Assembly (NCBI RefSeq): GCF_034424175.1
Contig: NZ_CP139986.1
Coordinates: 1,240,001-1,304,000 of the forward strand
Length of the DNA: 64,000 nt
DNA from: Kluyvera intermedia
GTDB lineage: Bacteria > Pseudomonadota > Gammaproteobacteria > Enterobacterales > Enterobacteriaceae
Direction of reading: 5' to 3'
In this document: piece by piece, positions 35,500-43,657 of the stretch
Layout of the letters: each line of letters begins with the position of its first letter
Numbering within the stretch: the first letter of the stretch is position 1
Translations under genes and position numbers: made by a program
Notes under the pieces: model-generated
Seen by the model: the letters and a program-made list of their open reading frames with translations, nothing else
What the model was told of the DNA's origin: nothing
Databases searched by the model: none

Positions 35500-35820
35500 T
35501 CAGTGCAGTACCGGTGTGGTGATATGGCGGGCACAGAGTTCATCCATCACGGCCAACCCGAGAAAGGACAGTGACGGCGCGGCTTTCAGTGGTCTGGCTT
35601 CCATTAAATCTTCCAGCAGAGCACAGGCAATCTGGCGGCCTTTTTCCTCGCCGTGCTGGCGCAAATAAAAGCCCTCCAGTTCATCAGAAATGGCGTTTTC
35701 CAGCGTATCGAGGGTGAGATGCGGGTAGCGGTGCTGACGTTCGCACAGGGTCAGCCAGGCACAGGCCACGGCACGACGATACAGGGCGGCGCGTAATACA
35801 GGCGGTAATGGCTTTTTCAT
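35500..35820 (-). CDS. cnr: Cnr-like (ORF106/DUF5375) copy-number regulator
   Basis: A 106-residue protein, the length of P4 Cnr (ORF106), immediately upstream of alpha with a 14-bp gap. In P4, Cnr tempers alpha and limits copy number. The sequence is rich in A, L and R, with no obvious catalytic motif. The name rests on length and position plus resemblance to this family. Confidence 0.75.
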   Translation of the reverse strand: MKKPLPPVLRAALYRRAVACAWLTLCERQHRYPHLTLDTLENAISDELEGFYLRQHGEEKGRQIACALLEDLMEARPLKAAPSLSFLGLAVMDELCARHITTPVLH

Positions 35821-36044
35821 ACGTTACCCTCCCCGGCCAGCCAGCGCTGATTGCAGCGCTCGACCACGCCGTCGAGCTGTGCGGTCATCAGGTAAATCAC
35901 GGAGGTGAGCTGGGATTGCTGCGCCGGGTCGCGGCGGAGGGTGGCACAGTCCTGCTCCTGCATCATCGCGCTGACAAAGTGGCCGATATTACGCAGGTGC
36001 TCAAGGCATTCGAGTTCTTTAATGCTGATGGTGGTGTGTTTCAT
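35817..36044 (-). CDS. Small early satellite protein at the P4 epsilon position
   Basis: A 75-residue helical protein (M-K-H-T-T-I-S-I-K-E-L-E-C-L-E-H-L). It overlaps the next gene start by 4 bp and the previous stop by a few bases, so it lies in the early operon. In P4 this neighbourhood includes epsilon, which inactivates the helper repressor. I cannot confirm that identity. Confidence 0.65.
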   Translation of the reverse strand: MKHTTISIKELECLEHLRNIGHFVSAMMQEQDCATLRRDPAQQSQLTSVIYLMTAQLDGVVERCNQRWLAGEGNV

Positions 36045-36235
36045 GCGTGCACCTCTGCAACCGGCAGACGGCCAGCAAACGAGAGGATGTAATCACGAAC
36101 AAGGGAAAGACGTGCGGTGTGTTCGTCACCGGCCACGGTGCGAAGCATGCAGATACGGGGTTTACGGTCTGCGCGACGAACAGCAGCAAACACGAAAACA
36201 AATTGCGGGTGAGATAGGGTGAGGGTCGTAGCCAT
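36041..36235 (-). CDS. Icd/Kil-like host-division inhibitor protein
   Basis: A 64-residue protein beginning M-A-T-T-L-T-L-S-H-P-Q-F-V-F-V-F-A-A-V-R-R-A-D-R-K-P-R. It resembles the phage-P1/P4 Icd-like family (P4 kil region), whose expression blocks cell division. A perfect AGGAGG lies 9 bp upstream, which fixes this start. A longer frame runs back to 36592, but that part overlaps the immunity region and is probably not translated. Confidence 0.72.
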   Translation of the reverse strand: MATTLTLSHPQFVFVFAAVRRADRKPRICMLRTVAGDEHTARLSLVRDYILSFAGRLPVAEVHA

Positions 36236-36588
36236 AAGGGCAACCTCCTGTGAATAGCGGTTATTGCCACCACCGGAGTTCCTACGCTCATGGGTGGTGA
36301 CCCGAACGGGGGTAGGAATACCGGCTTCACAGAATACCGGCCAGCCCGAAGGCTGCCCCGCCCGGGCCACCATTATCTGACAGAAGCCACGGTGAAAACA
36401 CCACAGCCCGAAAAATGGGTGTACCTGAGCAACGACGTAAAAAAAGACGCATGGCGCGTCTGTTGTCGCCTGTGAATTACACGGGTTCCTACGCCCGGCT
36501 GTCGATTTTGCGACAGCGGGAAAACTATACCTGGAAACGGCGAACGGAAGCAAGCCAGAAAAAGGGGCTTTCAGAAGAACGGCCATCA
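36236..36588 (-). other. Immunity/regulatory region of the P4-type satellite
   Basis: A 350-base untranslated leader with several stems, for example around 36308-36378 (GGGG...CCGGCC...CCCGGGCC). In P4 this position encodes the short cI immunity RNA that terminates the early operon. I cannot fold it, so the RNA is only expected here by position. Confidence 0.4.
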
Positions 36589-36855
36589 TCATGCGTCACA
36601 GCTCCGGTTACGAGCGGCGATCCGCTCGGCCATCCATGCGGTGATTTCTGACTGCGCCCACGCCACGTTTTTACCGCCAAGCGAGATCTGTTTCGGGAAA
36701 GCCTTCCGGCTGATGAGGTCATAAATCGTAGAGCGGGACAGGCCGCACAGGTGCATCACTTCGGGCAGGCGAATAAAGCGCTCTTGAGCGGCGTCAGAAA
36801 ACGGTATTGGTGGGGCGACAGGCGCAGAAGACGGGGAAGAAAAAGCAGTATGCAT
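36589..36855 (-). CDS. vis: Vis/AlpA-type regulator (ORF88)
   Basis: An 88-residue protein, the length of P4 Vis (ORF88). A helix-turn-helix follows F-I-R-L-P-E-V: L-C-G-L-S-R-S-T-I-Y-D-L-I-S-R-K-A-F-P-K-Q-I, then W-A-Q-S-E-I-T-A-W, the AlpA/excisionase pattern. In P4 it represses the late-left promoter and acts in excision. AGGT sits at the right distance upstream of ATG 36855. A tandem 10-bp array at 36995 may be its binding region. Confidence 0.88.
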   Translation of the reverse strand: MHTAFSSPSSAPVAPPIPFSDAAQERFIRLPEVMHLCGLSRSTIYDLISRKAFPKQISLGGKNVAWAQSEITAWMAERIAARNRSCDA

Positions 36856-36994
36856 CGGGCTACCTCATAAAGTCCATACAGTGCCGGTCGTGTCCGTCCG
36901 GCCTCGGGTAGCTCTCTATTTTGTGAATATTTTCTCTCAGGGCAACAAGTCATTTTGTACCGACTCGCCACACAACAAACTGTTAACAAGGGAA

Positions 36995-37044
36995 TGGCAA
37001 ACACTGACAATCAATGACAATCGTTGGCAATTCTTGATAATCCA
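36995..37044. repeat. Five tandem 10-bp repeats before the crr region
   Basis: TGGCAAACAC, TGACAATCAA, TGACAATCGT, TGGCAATTCT, TGATAATCCA: five consecutive decamers with shared TGRYAA, one per helical turn. They lie between vis and crr. A regulator array is likely; Vis is a candidate but not shown. Confidence 0.75.
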
Positions 37045-37130
37045 GAAGCAAATTTATGATTACTATTATTTATATATATTGAGTTATTAATCGTAAAAAA
37101 ATCTAAGCAGAAAGGCCGAAGAAAAATAGG

Positions 37131-37248
37131 TGGGTGAACAGAGGTGAACAGACGGTGAACAGTCAGCCCCTCAACTGTTCACCCTTTAATTTACTGTATT
37201 ACTTATCTTTTTTCTTATGGTGAACAGTGGTGAATAGTTAATAGTGAA
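37131..37248. other. P4-type crr: second iteron cluster
   Basis: GGTGAACAG copies at 37133, 37143, 37154 and 37219 in the same orientation and CTGTTCACC at 37174. The related GGTGAATAG is at 37229. P4 requires a second such region (crr) away from ori and bound by alpha. The 4-kb spacing from ori matches P4. Confidence 0.8.
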
Positions 37249-37313
37249 AAAACAAACAGAGAGAGTGATTTTCCTAGGCCTTTCTCTGGCGAGCCGGGTT
37301 TTTAAGTCCTGTT

Positions 37314-37331
37314 TGTGCCATGACTGCTACA
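37314..37331 (+). promoter_or_regulatory. Ogr/Delta activator site upstream of sid
   Basis: TGT-GCCATGACTGCT-ACA matches the TGT-N12-ACA dyad required by Ogr/Delta-activated late promoters, 74 bp upstream of the sid start (the distance used in P4 and P2). The helper's Ogr or the satellite's Delta would turn on sid-delta-psu here. Confidence 0.8.
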
Positions 37332-37405
37332 ACCTCAATGAATCGAGTTGTTGTCTGAGGGGCGGCAGAATGGCGTCAGGTTGAAAACACACAGAGAGCC
37401 CGACG

Positions 37406-38209
37406 ATGAAAGCAGAGTTATTTACTTCAGTAATGAAAACCATTGGTAGCACGCAGAACGAGCAAATCCGCACGGCCATTGAGAGCGCACTGGATACTAT
37501 TAACGAGAAGGCAAACCAGAACGCAGAGACCACGATAAACAACGCTCTTGATGCATTCAGTCAGGCTAAATCCGCACACACGGAAAATATGCTGAAACTG
37601 AATGATATTGAGGCCGCCATTACCCGCAGCGAGAAAGAACGCCAGAACGCGCTGAATGAGAGTGCCGAAGCTGAGCAGAACTGGCGCACCCGTTTTCGCG
37701 AACTGCGCGGCATGATGACCCCGGAGCTGAAAGCCGAACATGGTCAGCGGGTGGCCGGTCGTGAGCTGGCGGAGGAATTCACGGCCCTGATTGCTGAACT
37801 GGAAGATGATAAGACCCGTACCATGCTGGCAGCCTGCGCATCAGGAGATAAGTACGTCGGCACCCATTTTACGGTGTTCTCTGCCTATGCCCGAAACGAG
37901 TGGGCTGCCGTGATGAAATCCATTCCTCCTGCTCTGGTACGCGCTTTTGCTTTGCGTCTGCGTGAGCTCAAAATGAGTGGAGAAGAACACCCACACAATA
38001 TTCTGATTCAGGAGCTGGGTGAGAACGTACTGGCACAGAGCCAGTATTACGCATTCAACATGGAGCATGAGCCGGTAATTTTACAGATTGGCCTTCACCG
38101 TCCTGCGCTCACCGGCGTGGATATGAAACTGTATAAAAGCCCTGTCCAGAGAACGTTGCGGGCTAAAGAACTGGCGCAGAAGAAACAACCGCAGGGGGTG
38201 AAGCCATGA
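37406..38209 (+). CDS. sid: Sid-like capsid size determination protein
   Basis: A 267-residue protein rich in charged helices (residues 1-130, E-K-A-N-Q-N-A-E-T-T-I-N-N-A-L-D-A-F). In P4, Sid forms an outer scaffold that forces the helper's shell to be small. It is a little longer than P4 Sid (244). It is first in the late operon sid-delta-psu, and the stop overlaps the delta start. Identity rests on context and size more than on motifs. Confidence 0.75.
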   Translation: MKAELFTSVMKTIGSTQNEQIRTAIESALDTINEKANQNAETTINNALDAFSQAKSAHTENMLKLNDIEAAITRSEKERQNALNESAEAEQNWRTRFRELRGMMTPELKAEHGQRVAGRELAEEFTALIAELEDDKTRTMLAACASGDKYVGTHFTVFSAYARNEWAAVMKSIPPALVRAFALRLRELKMSGEEHPHNILIQELGENVLAQSQYYAFNMEHEPVILQIGLHRPALTGVDMKLYKSPVQRTLRAKELAQKKQPQGVKP

Positions 38210-38448
38210 TGCGCTGTCCGTACTGCAAACAGGCCGCCCATGTTCGCACCAGTCGTTACCTGTCGGATAACGTCAAACAGAGTTATCTCCAGTGCGTGAA
38301 TGTCTTCTGCTCCGCGACCTTTCGCACCATTGAGTCTATCGATGAGGTGATACGGCCACCGGCAGAAGAAAAGCCTACCCCGTCTCCAGCAGCACCCGTG
38401 ACGCCGCCCCGTATTCTGGACTGCGCCCGTTCATCACTGCGCCACTGA
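38206..38448 (+). CDS. delta: Ogr/Delta zinc-finger activator
   Basis: An 80-residue protein with C-P-Y-C-K-Q-A-A-H-V-R-T-S-R-Y and C-V-N-V-F-C-S-A-T-F, the four-cysteine Ogr/Delta zinc finger (C-x2-C...C-x4-C). It activates late promoters with the TGT-N12-ACA dyad of the satellite and helper. P4 Delta proper is a tandem duplication of this domain. Here there is one copy plus a proline-rich tail, like P2 Ogr. Confidence 0.9.
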   Translation: MMRCPYCKQAAHVRTSRYLSDNVKQSYLQCVNVFCSATFRTIESIDEVIRPPAEEKPTPSPAAPVTPPRILDCARSSLRH

Positions 38449-38463
38449 TTCAGGAGAAAAGAA

Positions 38464-39039
38464 ATGATACGAGCACCATTGGAGCAGGCCTTTGAGACCT
38501 GTCAGAAGAATAAAACGGACTGGATGCACAGCAAGTCCGCGCTGGCACAGGCTGAAATGGCGCTGAAAGAACATGAGCTGACCTGCATCCGTTATGAGCC
38601 TGACGCAGCACAGGCACTGCGTGATGATATTGACCTGAAAAAATGGGCAGTAAACCAGTCAGCCGGTCGGTATATCCGGTCACATGAGGCTGTGCAGCGT
38701 ATCAGCATGCGTCGCCAGCTCCACGCCTTTATGCAGGTCAGTGGCGACCCGCTAGCCGCAGCACTGGCGCCGGAATTAATGCACCTCAGCGAACAACCTG
38801 AAATCGTCAGGGAACGGGCTCTCGACCGGGCGGCCGCCAGCATTCGCGAAGCGCTATCAGTCCATCTGGCCAGCGGAAGAGATATTCATTATGCGCATGA
38901 TGACCGGGATATTCTGACAACCATCGGGTTCCGGCCTGACAGAGCATCCAGAGAAGACAACCGTGCAAAATATACACCTGAACAGAGTCAGATTTTCATG
39001 TGCCGACAGGCCACGCAGACCCGCAAAAAATCTGCATAA
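38464..39039 (+). CDS. psu: Psu polarity suppression / capsid decoration protein
   Basis: 191 residues (P4 Psu is 190). A-L-Q-Q-like start, then W-A-V-N-Q-S-A-G-R-Y-I-R-S-H-E-A-V-Q-R-I-S, and D-I-L-T-T-I-G-F-R-P-D near the end are strongly Psu-like. Psu blocks the Rho termination factor and decorates the small capsid. AGGAG precedes ATG 38464. It is the last late gene, with the cos-like site next. Confidence 0.95.
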   Translation: MIRAPLEQAFETCQKNKTDWMHSKSALAQAEMALKEHELTCIRYEPDAAQALRDDIDLKKWAVNQSAGRYIRSHEAVQRISMRRQLHAFMQVSGDPLAAALAPELMHLSEQPEIVRERALDRAAASIREALSVHLASGRDIHYAHDDRDILTTIGFRPDRASREDNRAKYTPEQSQIFMCRQATQTRKKSA

Positions 39040-39203
39040 AACACCCCGAAAATACCCGTCTTTTTAAGAAAAATAGCCATGCATGCATACGCTGCATGGC
39101 TTTGCATGCAAAACCCTGAATTTCCCACACTCCACCGCACCAGTGCTGGCGCGGCCTGAAGCCCTGCATGCACCTGCATTAAAAGCGCCCCCGGAAGCGG
39201 GCA

Positions 39204-39231
39204 GGCGAGGAGGGGGTAGTATTGCGCGCTG
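39204..39231. other. Candidate cos (packaging) site of the P4-type satellite
   Basis: GGCGAGGAGGGGGTAG followed by TGCGCGCTG resembles, as I recall it, the P2/P4 cos core GGCGAGGCGGGGAAAG with TGCGCGCTG downstream. It lies just after psu, where P4 has cos. It would allow packaging into helper capsids. Confidence 0.65.
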
Positions 39232-39531
39232 TCTATGATTATTTATTTTATCCTAACCATGATTGATAGATTGTTCATGAAGGAGACGTTCAAAGGCATA
39301 GCTGATGGCATTTGACAAAGACATAGGGGACGCTCTTGGGCATTAAGCCGCAAATGGATAGTGAAAGATAGAAATCTCCTTTTGCTGCGTTGCTGCATAA
39401 TCATGAGAAGTATAAAAACTATTGAGATAGTTGATTGATTTTTGAGGATGATCTTTGTTATCTGGTAGAGTTTTGTATATTGTTTAGCTACTATATTTTA
39501 AGATTTATGAAATGTAAGTAAGGAGCGCTGC
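39232..39531. other. Leader region of the RloC-like gene
   Basis: 300 bases with no gene. They become AT-rich towards the ATPase gene and should hold its promoter. No operator is recognised. Confidence 0.4.
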
Positions 39532-41874
39532 ATGTTATACAAAATAGTTAAGCTAAATAATATTAAACAATTAAATCATCTATCCCCCCCTGATCATAGT
39601 TTCGATTCTCTCAATTTGATTTATGGGAATAATGGTGCTGGTAAATCTACAATATGCAAGATTTTTAGTTTACTTAATGAAAAGGATTTTTCATTAATAG
39701 AGAGGTTGAAATCTATAGAATGTAGTGAAGATGATTCTGTTGATTTAAATTTTCTTTTCATGGAAAATGGAAAACCAAAATCTATAGTAAAGAAAAATAT
39801 TTCGGAGTTGATTTGGAAGTTCAAGGTTTTTAATCAAGAGTTTATTGATAATAATGTTTATGCTGGTTCTAAGGTGGCCAGTAGTAATTTAAAAAACTAT
39901 CATGATTTTTGCTTGGGTGATGCCTCAGTCGATAAACAAAAAGAAATAAATGACCTTAAGTCTGAAAATGAAATCAACAATATCCCGGCTAATATATTAA
40001 GAACAAGCATTGAATCTAGGTTTCAACCAAGATTAGAATTCAAAGATATTTTAAAAATAAAGCGAAAAAAGGATTTTGATGTAGAAAATGAACTTGTAAG
40101 GCTAAATAAAAACCTTGCGGATTTATCAGATGTGGCTGTTATAAAGTTAAGAGTAAAACCTAAAAAAGTATCATTTGATAAACCATCAATCGATCTGAAT
40201 TTTTTCGATGTATCATTAGATAGTATATCTAAAGAAGCGAAGGATAAAGTTGATCAACACATAGCCTTGCATCTAAAGGAGAGGGATGTTGGATGGCTTG
40301 AGAGTGGGTTAGGTCTCGTAACTGAAAAAAACAATTGCCCTTTCTGTGCTCAGCCTCTAAGTGAATCCCCTATTTTTTCGATGTTCAATACTTTCTTAGG
40401 GAATGAATATGATAATGCTGTTTCGAAGTTTGAAGGTGAAAGCTCAAAGGAATATCTCAGGTTAGCATCAAAATGTAATGAATTTGAAGGAATTAGAAAT
40501 ATTATAACAAATAACGAGATAGCAATAAATGCTTGGTTGGATAAGTTAGAGTTGAAACAATTTACATTTGACAATAGCAAGTTGGTTGAGGGATTTTATG
40601 ATGTACTTTCTAAATTAGATAGATTTATTAACCAGAAACTGAAAGATGTTTTTCAAGAAGTGAATTTTAAACTTTTACAAGAAGAATTTAATTCTCTTTT
40701 TAATGAGATTGATTTTGGTGCTTATAATGAATATATAGATGCAACTAATAAATTAATTAATGACTACCTATTGACTCTTGATCAGACGACGATCTCAGAT
40801 GTTCAGTTCCAGATCGATACTGTAAATAACTATAAATTGAAGTTTCGAAAAGATACTCTTGATGATTTGGCCGTTTATGAAAACCATGAAAAACAAAGAA
40901 AGGCTAATGAGTCAAAAATAAAGGTATTAAGAGAGAAGATAATTATAGAGCAAGAGTCCCTAATTTCTAACCATAAGGATGAGATTAATAAATTACTAAT
41001 TGGTTTTAATAGTAATATTAGAATAGTTGGGATAAATAGAGATAATAAAGCAGGTGGAGGCAACACTAGATTTAAATTTAAAATCGCGTTTCTTGGTAAA
41101 GAGTTAGCATTAGAAAATGAATCAGATAGTAAGTTTTTACTGACTGAAGTCTTAAGTATGGGCGATAAATCAGCATTGGCATTAGCATTTTTCCTTTCTA
41201 AATTTAAAAATAAAATTCATGAAAATGATATTATTATCTTCGATGATCCTATGTCTTCATTAGATAGTCATCGAAGAAATAAGACTATAGTTGAGTTGTC
41301 AGATATCCTTAATAAAGGAGCGCAAGTTTTTGTTTTCAGTCATGATGCATCTTTTTTAACTGACATGAGGAAATATTCAGGAAACACATCTCTTGCAAAA
41401 TGTTTTGAACTATATGTTAACATTAATGATTTAAATGAGTACGATCTAAATAGTTCTAAGGTTTTCAAAAGCAAAATAATTTATAAAGATAATTTTGATG
41501 TTTACGTGAAACATTCTTATGAACTTGAATATAAGACATTACATAGTTTTGTTAAATCGCCAACAGAAGATTCGAAAGTAGCTACAGCTAGATTAATACG
41601 CCCAATACTTGAAGCTTATATGAGAATGCATTTACCTAACCATTTTACGGAAGGGCATTGGTTGGGAGAAATGATCAGCCTCATTCGTAATGAGACCGAT
41701 CCATATAGTCCTCTGTATGATAGTACAAGCTGTCTTAGTAAAATTGAACAGATAAATGAATTTTCAAAAAGCTATCATCATGCAGATGGTTTTGATACAA
41801 AGATTAAAGAACTAAATACACAAGAGTTGCATGAAGTTGCCAAAAATACTCTTCTTTTCATTACTGGCATTTAA
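39532..41874 (+). CDS. RloC/PrrC-like ABC-type ATPase, predicted anticodon nuclease
   Basis: A 780-residue AAA_13-family protein. Walker A G-N-N-G-A-G-K-S-T at 32-40. A helical middle carries C-P-F-C at 269-272, like the zinc hook of RloC. The ABC signature is L-S-M-G-D-K at 541-546, Walker B I-I-I-F-D-D-P at 567-573, and the switch F-S-H-D at 602-605. In the C-terminal domain R-P-I-L-E (R690, E694) followed by H-H at 749-750 recalls the R-x3-E...H triad of PrrC/RloC tRNA-anticodon nucleases. These block phage growth by cutting tRNA. The spacing E694-H749 is longer than in PrrC. Strong GGAG at 39522-39525. The gene is very AT-rich and sits in the P4 defence-cargo slot between psu/cos and int. 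Confidence 0.82.
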   Translation: MLYKIVKLNNIKQLNHLSPPDHSFDSLNLIYGNNGAGKSTICKIFSLLNEKDFSLIERLKSIECSEDDSVDLNFLFMENGKPKSIVKKNISELIWKFKVFNQEFIDNNVYAGSKVASSNLKNYHDFCLGDASVDKQKEINDLKSENEINNIPANILRTSIESRFQPRLEFKDILKIKRKKDFDVENELVRLNKNLADLSDVAVIKLRVKPKKVSFDKPSIDLNFFDVSLDSISKEAKDKVDQHIALHLKERDVGWLESGLGLVTEKNNCPFCAQPLSESPIFSMFNTFLGNEYDNAVSKFEGESSKEYLRLASKCNEFEGIRNIITNNEIAINAWLDKLELKQFTFDNSKLVEGFYDVLSKLDRFINQKLKDVFQEVNFKLLQEEFNSLFNEIDFGAYNEYIDATNKLINDYLLTLDQTTISDVQFQIDTVNNYKLKFRKDTLDDLAVYENHEKQRKANESKIKVLREKIIIEQESLISNHKDEINKLLIGFNSNIRIVGINRDNKAGGGNTRFKFKIAFLGKELALENESDSKFLLTEVLSMGDKSALALAFFLSKFKNKIHENDIIIFDDPMSSLDSHRRNKTIVELSDILNKGAQVFVFSHDASFLTDMRKYSGNTSLAKCFELYVNINDLNEYDLNSSKVFKSKIIYKDNFDVYVKHSYELEYKTLHSFVKSPTEDSKVATARLIRPILEAYMRMHLPNHFTEGHWLGEMISLIRNETDPYSPLYDSTSCLSKIEQINEFSKSYHHADGFDTKIKELNTQELHEVAKNTLLFITGI

Positions 41875-41881
41875 TTTAATT

Positions 41882-41907
41882 TAAAGTGAGGCATTGCCTC
41901 ACTTTTA
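41882..41907. terminator. Bidirectional terminator between the ATPase and the integrase
   Basis: AAAGTGAGGC-ATT-GCCTCACTTT, a 10-bp stem between convergent genes, with an A/T-rich flank. Confidence 0.9.
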
Positions 41908-43101
41908 TTAATTATTTCTTTTTACAAGTTCTGCCCACCAAAGCATGAGATCGATTCTCTGTGTTAAGTAAGTTGAACGATTATATGCACGCCTAACTTC
42001 ATTTTTATCACTGTGCGCAAGAGCAGCTTCAATTACATCAGCATTAAATCCTGCTTCATTTAATGCTGTGCTTGCAATGGAACGTAAACCATGTGCAACC
42101 AACTTTCCCCCATACCCAATTCGTTTTAAAGCAGCATTAGCCGTCTGGCTATTCATAGCTTGCTTAGGATCATTTCTACTTGGAAAAACATGTTCTCGAT
42201 GAGTACTGATAGGCGTCATTACCTCCAGAATATCCAAAGCCTGAGGAGATAAAGGAACAATGTGCTCACGTTTGCCTTTCATCCGTTCTGCTGGAATAGT
42301 CCACTGCTTAGTACCGAGATCGATTTCTTCCCATTTAGTACCGGAAGCCTCAGCAGGGCGGACAAGCGTCAGGAGCTGCCATTCAATCAAACAACGAGTC
42401 GAAACTGAGAGATTAGACATCACTAGTGAGCGCATCAACTTTGGCAATTCCTCCGGTCTCAACGTGGGCATGTTTTGCTTCTTCGGCCGTTCAAAAGCCA
42501 TACCTACGCCTGACGCTGGATTAGCATCAAGCAAGCCGGTATTTACAGCGTAAATCATGATCTCATTAATTCTCTGTACCAGACGACGAACTGTCTCCAG
42601 TGCACCACGCGCTTTAATTGGCTCTAGCGCTTCAATGATCGTTCTGGCTTTGATCTCCTGAACAGGTATCTCGCCAATAGCAGGGAACACGTCCTTATCT
42701 AAGGAGCGCCAAATATCTTTTGCATAATCCGGTGTGACGCTTTTGCACTTTAGCTGGAACCAATTGGCAGCAACAGTAGAGAAAATGCTGTCCAGCTCTA
42801 TTTGGAGCTGTTCTGAAACCATCTCTTGTTGCTGCTGAGGGTCTATCCCTTGTACCAATAGGGACAAATGCTGCTCGCGTATCTGACGTGCTGCTGCAAG
42901 CGTAAGGGCAGGATATGCGCCAAGGCTCAGATTTGTACGGCTGGTACTGTTTGGTCGCTGGTAGCGAAAACGCCAAAGTTTTTTACCAGAGGTTTTGACG
43001 AGTAAGAACAGACCGTCACCATCGTGCAGTGTAAAATCTTTTTCGCGAGGTTTCGCTTTTAGGATTTCGTTGTTAGTGAGGGGGCGTGTAATGCGCGCCA
43101 T
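41908..43101 (-). CDS. int: P4-type tyrosine integrase
   Basis: A 397-residue site-specific recombinase. A DUF4102 N-terminal arm-binding domain (L-F-L-L-V-K-T-S-G-K-K-L-W-R-F-R-Y), a core-binding domain (about 110-190), and a catalytic domain with L-L-T-L-V-R-P-A-E (Arg), H-G-L-R-S (His-x2-Arg), A-H-S-D (His) and R-A-Y-N-R (Tyr). It would integrate the satellite at the ssrA 3' end, which lies 194 bp away. It appears intact, so the element could in principle excise. Confidence 0.95.
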   Translation of the reverse strand: MARITRPLTNNEILKAKPREKDFTLHDGDGLFLLVKTSGKKLWRFRYQRPNSTSRTNLSLGAYPALTLAAARQIREQHLSLLVQGIDPQQQQEMVSEQLQIELDSIFSTVAANWFQLKCKSVTPDYAKDIWRSLDKDVFPAIGEIPVQEIKARTIIEALEPIKARGALETVRRLVQRINEIMIYAVNTGLLDANPASGVGMAFERPKKQNMPTLRPEELPKLMRSLVMSNLSVSTRCLIEWQLLTLVRPAEASGTKWEEIDLGTKQWTIPAERMKGKREHIVPLSPQALDILEVMTPISTHREHVFPSRNDPKQAMNSQTANAALKRIGYGGKLVAHGLRSIASTALNEAGFNADVIEAALAHSDKNEVRRAYNRSTYLTQRIDLMLWWAELVKRNN

Positions 43102-43114
43102 GTCTGGATTCCTT

Positions 43115-43134
43115 CCATAATTGGTACACGTTTA
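43115..43134. repeat. Integrase arm-type site, right, inverted
   Basis: CCATAATTGGTACACGTTTA, an exact inverted match of 32721-32740. Lies between int and ssrA, overlapping the int leader. Confidence 0.7.
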
Positions 43135-43151
43135 ATGGACCACAGTATAGC

Positions 43152-43174
43152 GTGTACCTAAACGTGTACCAATT
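43152..43174. repeat. Integrase arm-type site, right, direct
   Basis: It begins GTGTACCTAAACGTGTACC and matches 32713-32735 at 22 of 23 positions. Together with 43115-43134 it forms a pair of arm sites on the int side. Confidence 0.7.
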
Positions 43175-43215
43175 TTTACTGGATTTAGGCGGATCGTCTC
43201 GGACGTTTACAGACA

Positions 43216-43250
43216 CAAAAAAGCCCGCAGGACTTACGCCATGCGGGCTT
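43216..43250 (-). terminator. Terminator downstream of ssrA
   Basis: On the minus strand AAGCCCGCA-(loop)-TGCGGGCTTTTTTG, a strong stem with T-tract. A degenerate copy is at about 29818, in the old att repeat. Confidence 0.85.
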
Positions 43251-43294
43251 CTAGGACTTCTACGGATGACTCTAGAATCATCTTCGAAGGATTT

Positions 43295-43657
43295 TGGTGG
43301 AGCTGGGGGGATTTGAACCCCCGTCCGAAATTACTACATCCTCAGTACTACATGCTTAGTCAGTCTTTACATTCGCACGCCAGCTGCGGACAGACACGCC
43401 ACTAACGAACTAGCCTGATTAGTTTTAGCACTTCAGCCCCAGGCAGGACATCCGCGCGATCTCTTTTGGGTTTGACCTCTCTTTATCCCCGTCTTAAGAG
43501 CGGAAGCTAGGGAGAGAGGGCTCCTAGCAGGTTATTAAGCTGCTAAAGCGTAGTTTTCGTCGTTTGCGACTATTTTTTTGCGGCTTTTTACGAGGCAAAC
43601 CGCCCCTCGGCATGCACCTTGGGTTTCGCAAATCCCGTCGAATCCAGAATCAGCCCC
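43295..43657 (-). ncRNA. ssrA: tmRNA
   Basis: 363 nt, the E. coli length. The 5' end GGGGCTGATTCTGGATTCGA (complement at 43657) and the 3' end CCAGCTCCACCA (complement at 43295) are as in E. coli. The tag frame is at 43532-43567 and encodes A-N-D-E-N-Y-A-L-A-A with stops. tmRNA rescues stalled ribosomes with SmpB. The 3' end is the attachment site used by the adjacent integrase, and integration has kept the gene intact. Confidence 0.97.

Noticed and set aside
36236..36592. N-terminal extension of the Icd/Kil-like protein to 183 residues
   Set aside because: An ideal AGGAGG precedes the ATG at 36235 and the extension overlaps the expected immunity region. It may exist in other annotations, but the short form is better supported.
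39532..41874. PARIS-type AriA or OLD-family nuclease
   Set aside because: There is no AriB/TOPRIM partner beside it. The CPFC motif and the C-terminal R-x3-E fit RloC/PrrC better.
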